Positions 59,917 through 64,000 of a stretch of DNA of 64,000 nucleotides are shown here, in pieces. The notes beneath the pieces are model-generated. The model did no database searches. It was not told the DNA's origin and saw only the letters and a program-made list of their open reading frames with translations. The stretch is taken from NCBI RefSeq assembly GCF_025147765.1, contig NZ_CP102265.1:2047001-2111000 (forward strand), given 5' to 3'. Within the stretch, counting starts at the first letter, position 1. Each line of letters opens with the position of its first letter. Origin of the DNA: Blautia obeum ATCC 29174. GTDB taxonomy: Bacteria; Bacillota; Clostridia; Lachnospirales; Lachnospiraceae. The translations under genes and the position numbers were made by a program.

Positions 59917-61107
59917 TTATTTAACCAGCGCTACTGTATCTCTGCAGATTGCAAGTTCTTCGTTTGTAGGAATAACTGCAACTTTAACTTTTGAATTTGG
60001 AGTAGAGATAACAATTTCTTCGCTAAATGTATCATTTGCTTTGTCATCGATTTCAACGCCAAGATATCCGAAATAATTGCAGACATCTTTACGAAGCTGG
60101 CCTACATTCTCACCAATACCAGCTGTAAATACAATTGCATCTACACCGTTCATAGCTGCTACATAACCGCCAACAAATTTAGCGATACCATAGCAAAGTA
60201 CATCATAAGCATTCTTAGCATCTTCGTTTCCATCTGCGATAGCAGCTCTGATGTCACGCATATCACTGCCGACTCCGGACATACCCTGAAGACCGGATTT
60301 CTTGTTCAGCACATTCATAACACCTGCGATGTCAAGGTTTTCTTTCTTTGCAATGAATTCAACAATTGCCGGATCAATATTACCGGAACGAGTTCCCATA
60401 ACAACGCCCTCAAGTGGTGTAAGTCCCATAGTTGTATCTACACATTTGCCGTTCTGAACAGCACTGATGGAAGATCCGTTTCCAAGATGGCAAACAATAA
60501 CTTTGGAGTTGTCTTTGTCAAGTCCAAGGAATTCTACAGCACGTTTGGATACAAAGCTGTGTGAAGTTCCGTGGAAACCATATCTTCTTACTTTGTATTT
60601 TTTGTAGTATTCGATCGGAAGTCCGTACAGATATGCTTTTGCAGGCATTGTCTGATGGAAAGCTGTATCAAATACACCAACCTGCGGTACACCTGGCATA
60701 AGCTCAGAGCAGACATCAATACCGATCAGGTTTGCCGGGTTATGAAGTGGTGCAAGATCGTTACACTCTTTTACTGCTGCGATCATTTCATCTGTGATCA
60801 CTGCAGAAGCTGCAAATTTTTCTCCACCATGTACGACACGATGTCCGATTGCATCTACTTCTTTCAGGCTCTTGATAGCGCCTGTTTTTTCGTTTGTAAG
60901 AGCATCCAGTACAAACTGGATAGCTTCTTTGTGTGTAGGCATTGCACACTCTGTGATTTCTTTATCAAGTCCGGCTTTCTGATAAACCAGTCTTCCGTCG
61001 ATTCCGATTCTCTCGCAAAGACCCTTTGCCAGAACATCCTCTGTATCAGAGTTGATGAGCTGATATTTCAGGGAGGAACTTCCGCAGTTAATTACCAATA
61101 CATTCAT
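59917..61107 (-). CDS. ackA: Acetate kinase
   Basis: The product is 396 residues. VINCGSSSLKYQLI (4-17), IGHRVVHGGEKF (near 87), RRYGFHGTSHSFVS (near 174), CHLGNGSS and GTRSGNIDP are hallmark motifs. It makes acetate and ATP from acetyl phosphate. It follows pta by 42 bp, in one fermentation operon. Confidence 0.98.
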   Translation of the reverse strand: MNVLVINCGSSSLKYQLINSDTEDVLAKGLCERIGIDGRLVYQKAGLDKEITECAMPTHKEAIQFVLDALTNEKTGAIKSLKEVDAIGHRVVHGGEKFAASAVITDEMIAAVKECNDLAPLHNPANLIGIDVCSELMPGVPQVGVFDTAFHQTMPAKAYLYGLPIEYYKKYKVRRYGFHGTSHSFVSKRAVEFLGLDKDNSKVIVCHLGNGSSISAVQNGKCVDTTMGLTPLEGVVMGTRSGNIDPAIVEFIAKKENLDIAGVMNVLNKKSGLQGMSGVGSDMRDIRAAIADGNEDAKNAYDVLCYGIAKFVGGYVAAMNGVDAIVFTAGIGENVGQLRKDVCNYFGYLGVEIDDKANDTFSEEIVISTPNSKVKVAVIPTNEELAICRDTVALVK

Positions 61108-61149
61108 CTTAATATTCTCCTATTCAATAAGTTTCAAAATATGTAATTC

Positions 61150-62157
61150 TTATTTGTCTTCAGCCTGGCACTGTACAGCTGTGATAGCAACAACACCAAC
61201 GATATCATCTGCAGAGCATCCTCTGGAGAGGTCATTGACTGGTTTTGCGATACCCTGTGTAACAGGTCCGTAAGCTTCTGCTTTTCCAAGACGCTGAGCA
61301 AGTTTATATCCGATGTTTCCTGCATCAAGGTCAGGGAATACAAGAACGTTTGCTTTACCTGCAACTTCACTTCCCGGAGCTTTAGAAGCACCAACGCTAG
61401 GTACGATTGCTGCGTCAAGCTGGAACTCTCCATCCAGTTTGAGTTCCGGATGTTCTTCTTTTGCGATTCTTGTAGCTTCTACCATCTTATCTACGTCCGG
61501 ATGTTTTGCACTTCCCTTTGTAGAGTGTGAAAGCATTGCAACGACTGGTTCTTCCTGAACAAGAAGCTGGAAGGATTCTGCTGAAGATGCTGCGATTGCA
61601 GAAAGTTCTTCCGGAGTCGGATTCTGGTTCAGACCAGAGTCAGCAAATACAAATGCACCGTTTGCACCATATTCGCAATCCGGAACTACGATCAGGAAAA
61701 ATGCGGATACAAGTTTTGTTCCCGGTTTGGTTTTCAGGATCTGCAGACATGGACGAAGTGTGTCTGCTGTAGAATGGCATGCACCGGATACCATACCGTC
61801 TGCATCACCCATTTTTACCATCATTACACCATAGTATGGGTACTGAGTATGAAGGATTTCTTTTGCTTTTTCAGGTGTCATACCTTTTTTAGCTCTCAGT
61901 TCTACAAATTTATCAATGTATGCCTGAGTTCTGTCAGATGTCTCAGGATCAACGATGGTTGCTCCGGAGATATCGAATCCGCCTTCTGCAGCTTTCTTAT
62001 TGATTTCTTCTTCGTTACCGATGAGGATAATCTTAGCAACTCCCTCTTTCAGAATCTTATCTGTTGCCTCGATAGTTCTCATATCCTCTGTCTCTGGCAG
62101 TACGATAGTTTTGATGCTTTTTTTTGCTCTTTCTTTGAGTAAATCAACAAATCCCAT
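61150..62157 (-). CDS. pta: Phosphate acetyltransferase
   Basis: The product is 335 residues from ATG 62157, ten bases after AAAGGAG; the longer frame extends into the promoter. Motifs include LPETEDMRTIEATD, DGMVSGACHSTADTLRP and DGEFQLDAAIVP. It converts acetyl-CoA to acetyl phosphate. First gene of the operon with ackA. Confidence 0.97.
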   Translation of the reverse strand: MGFVDLLKERAKKSIKTIVLPETEDMRTIEATDKILKEGVAKIILIGNEEEINKKAAEGGFDISGATIVDPETSDRTQAYIDKFVELRAKKGMTPEKAKEILHTQYPYYGVMMVKMGDADGMVSGACHSTADTLRPCLQILKTKPGTKLVSAFFLIVVPDCEYGANGAFVFADSGLNQNPTPEELSAIAASSAESFQLLVQEEPVVAMLSHSTKGSAKHPDVDKMVEATRIAKEEHPELKLDGEFQLDAAIVPSVGASKAPGSEVAGKANVLVFPDLDAGNIGYKLAQRLGKAEAYGPVTQGIAKPVNDLSRGCSADDIVGVVAITAVQCQAEDK

Positions 62158-62232
62158 GATTAAATGGCTCCTTTCGTTATTTCGGTCATCAGACCGTGTG
62201 AGCGTCCAAAATATGACCTCACAGCTAGGTTC

Positions 62233-62261
62233 ATTATACCCCCAGTTCTGGCGCTTTTCAA
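62233..62261 (-). promoter_or_regulatory. Sigma-A promoter of pta-ackA
   Basis: Minus strand: TTGAAA (62256-62261), 17-base spacer, TATAAT (62233-62238). The start codon lies about 75 bp downstream, leaving a leader with no obvious structure identified. Confidence 0.88.
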
Positions 62262-62429
62262 GTAGTTGTCCGTCAGATTCTTCCAAAGAGTGGTATTTTT
62301 TGAAGTGCAATTTCATCATTTCTGCCCATACTCTGCTGTTGTTCCAAAATGATTTTCGGTTTTTCTTTATAATTTTTCTGTCAGATGGTACAATATCTGT
62401 AAATTCTTTAAGAACAGGCAGGTGTTTTT

Positions 62430-63713
62430 TTGAAAGTAACCGGAATTATTGCAGAATACAATCCTTTCCACAGAGGGCACAGATATCAGATTGATTATTG
62501 CAGGGAAAAGCTGAAATCAGACTACGTGATCATCGCCATGAGCGGTGATTTCGTCCAGCGCGGTGCTCCTGCTCTCCTTCCCAAACATCTGCGTGCAGAA
62601 ATGGCACTTCGATGCGGTGCCGATCTTGTACTTGAAATGCCGGTGTCCGTAAGTACTGCCAGTGCAGAGACATTTGCCATGGCCGGTGTTTCCATACTGG
62701 ACAATCTGCATGTCGTTGAACAGCTCTGTTTTGGAAGTGAATATGGTGAAGTTTCTGCACTGCAGGAACTTGCTGCTGTCCTTGTAAAAGAACCCAAAGA
62801 ATACCGTGTACTTCTGAAAACTTTTTTGAGCGAAGGGCTGTCTTTCCCCGCTGCCAGAAGCCAGGCGCTGATCGAATATTTCAAAGATCCTCATCATTTT
62901 GAGGGAGACGATTTTGATGGTATTCTGACGCCACTTCTCACTCAAATCGTACAGATTTTAAATTTACCAAACAACATCCTTGGCATCGAATACTGTAAAG
63001 CATTGCTCCGTTTAGATAGTTCCATCCGGCCGGTCACTTTGAAACGCCAGGGAATGGGATACCATGAAACGTTTCCGGATCAACAGACCGCTTCATCATC
63101 ATTAAATTTTGCTTCTGCTTCCGCGATCCGAAATGCTTTAAAATCAGGTTTTGGCACCAATGAAATTCTAGGGGAACTTCCGGACAATGCCGCATTGGTT
63201 CTGGAAACTGCTGTTAATAAAAATGAATTTCTGCTGGAAGATGACTTTTCTCTTCTGTTGCAGTATTGTCTGTTAAACGAAACTCCTGAATCACTTATCA
63301 GCTATACTGATATGTCAAAAGATCTTGCTGCCAGAATTTGCAATCAGATCAATCATTTTGAAAATTTCACACAGTTCACAGAACTTCTGAAAACCAAAGA
63401 ACTGACTTATACCAGAATTCAGCGCGCTTTGCTCCATACCATCCTGAAGATAAGGGAACAACCAAAAGGAATACCATATGCACGTGTCCTGGGATTCAGA
63501 AAATCTTCTTCCCCTCTGCTTAAAGAAATCAAGCAGCATACAACTATCCCTGTCATCACGAAAGCTGCCGATGCCTCGGGAATTCTTTCAGCAGACGGAC
63601 AGAAAATATGGAATGATAATCTGAGAGCTTCCAATATCTATGAAAGTATTCTGGCTCAGAAAACAGGGCGTCCTTTTGTTCATGAATATCAAAAACAGCT
63701 GGTCCTTTTATAG
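62430..63713 (+). CDS. tmcAL: tRNA(Met) cytidine acetate ligase TmcAL (YlbM)
   Basis: The product is 427 residues from TTG 62430, with AGGCAGGTG six bases before. The nucleotidyl-transferase core shows GIIAEYNPFHRGHRYQI (HxGH) and SGDFVQRGAPALLPKH, with ASAIRNAL as a second motif. TmcAL makes N4-acetylcytidine 34 in elongator tRNA(Met) using acetate and ATP. Being next to pta-ackA (acetate metabolism) is common in clostridia. Its stop codon lies inside a terminator hairpin. Confidence 0.93.
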   Translation: MKVTGIIAEYNPFHRGHRYQIDYCREKLKSDYVIIAMSGDFVQRGAPALLPKHLRAEMALRCGADLVLEMPVSVSTASAETFAMAGVSILDNLHVVEQLCFGSEYGEVSALQELAAVLVKEPKEYRVLLKTFLSEGLSFPAARSQALIEYFKDPHHFEGDDFDGILTPLLTQIVQILNLPNNILGIEYCKALLRLDSSIRPVTLKRQGMGYHETFPDQQTASSSLNFASASAIRNALKSGFGTNEILGELPDNAALVLETAVNKNEFLLEDDFSLLLQYCLLNETPESLISYTDMSKDLAARICNQINHFENFTQFTELLKTKELTYTRIQRALLHTILKIREQPKGIPYARVLGFRKSSSPLLKEIKQHTTIPVITKAADASGILSADGQKIWNDNLRASNIYESILAQKTGRPFVHEYQKQLVLL

Positions 63714-63730
63714 GGCCAGCTGTCCTTTTA
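63691..63730. terminator. Bidirectional terminator at tmcAL 3' end
   Basis: CAGCTGG and CCAGCTG (63696-63722) pair around the tmcAL stop codon. A T-rich tract follows on the plus strand (CCTTTTATT) and five T on the minus strand. It ends tmcAL and the convergent gene at 63768. Confidence 0.82.
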
Positions 63731-63767
63731 TTCTGACAGAATCAGATTTTATCTTAAATCCAAAACA

Positions 63768-64000
63768 TTATTTCACTTTGACTGCTTTAGCTGCAGAATA
63801 AGCGGAGAATACGTCTACACCAGCTTCATTTGCTTTTACGGCACGAACTTTGTAGTAGTATTTTTTGCCTTTCTTAGCAGTTTTATCTGTATATTTTACA
63901 GTAGATCCTTTTGTAATCTCAGCAATCTTAGTATATCTGGAACCTTTCTTTGTAGAACGATAAACAACATATCCTGCTGCACCATTTACTTTCTGCCACT
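63768..64000 (-). CDS. C-terminal fragment of fibronectin-III-like surface protein
   Basis: The frame ends at TAA 63768-63770 and runs off the window, giving 76 codons. The segment WQKVNGAAGYVVYRSTKKG, KYYYKVRAVKA and final KAVKVK is typical of the last FnIII-like repeat of clostridial secreted or cell-wall proteins. The N-terminal domains, which would decide function, are outside. Confidence 0.75.
   Translation of the reverse strand, partial: WQKVNGAAGYVVYRSTKKGSRYTKIAEITKGSTVKYTDKTAKKGKKYYYKVRAVKANEAGVDVFSAYSAAKAVKVK

Noticed and set aside
1..64000. CRISPR array, rRNA operon or insertion sequence
   Set aside because: No regularly spaced repeats of suitable length, rRNA sequence or transposase was seen; the only recombinase is the serine integrase.

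Overview
The window looks like chromosome from a low-to-mid GC clostridial Firmicute, most likely a Lachnospiraceae. Supporting signs are the rpmF/plsX/rnc/smc/ftsY/ylxM/ffh/rpsP/khpA/rimM/trmD cluster, a pta-ackA operon, strong AGGAGG ribosome sites and consensus sigma-A promoters. Nothing here fixes the genus.

Positions 1 to about 32.3 kb are one prophage, cut off by the left edge of the window. Nearly all of it reads on the minus strand. From right to left it holds: a large serine integrase and a CI-like repressor (plus strand, 29.9-32.3 kb); a divergent operator region; Cro-like and other HTH regulators; an early block with a SleB-type hydrolase, a putative annealing protein, an exonuclease-like protein, a HerA-like ATPase, a replication-initiation protein, a DnaC-like loader, RusA and a MazG-like protein; a late regulator; a 346-bp non-coding region with short, helically phased repeats; and then the late operon. 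The late operon opens with an unusual four-gene cassette (ParB-like protein, two tandem glycosyltransferase-like proteins, a radical SAM enzyme). After it come small and large terminase, portal, minor head protein, XkdF-like protease, major capsid, connectors, tail sheath, tail tube, a chaperone pair joined by a probable -1 frameshift, and the tape-measure protein. Sheath plus tube makes this a PBSX/skin-like contractile-tailed phage.

From 32.4 to 51.3 kb lies a host housekeeping cluster on the minus strand (DUF177-rpmF, MATE, ABC-F, plsX-rnc-smc-ftsY, ilvA, a ParB/BMP fusion, a phosphoesterase, ylxM-ffh-rpsP-khpA-rimM-trmD-queA). The usual core is interrupted in two places by accessory genes.

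From 51.4 to 59.7 kb is a sugar-uptake operon: LacI regulator, secreted binding protein, double ATPase, two permeases, a glutamine-amidotransferase-like protein, a diverged RpiB-type isomerase and a PfkB-type kinase. Two identical LacI-type operators flank the regulator gene. The isomerase lacks residues typical of ribose-5-phosphate isomerase B, so the substrate is unclear.

From 59.9 kb to the end are ackA, pta, tmcAL on the plus strand, and the 3' end of a fibronectin-type-III-like protein.

The best candidate for an undescribed system is the ParB/GT/GT/radical-SAM cassette at 15.8-19.2 kb. It may modify phage DNA before packaging.
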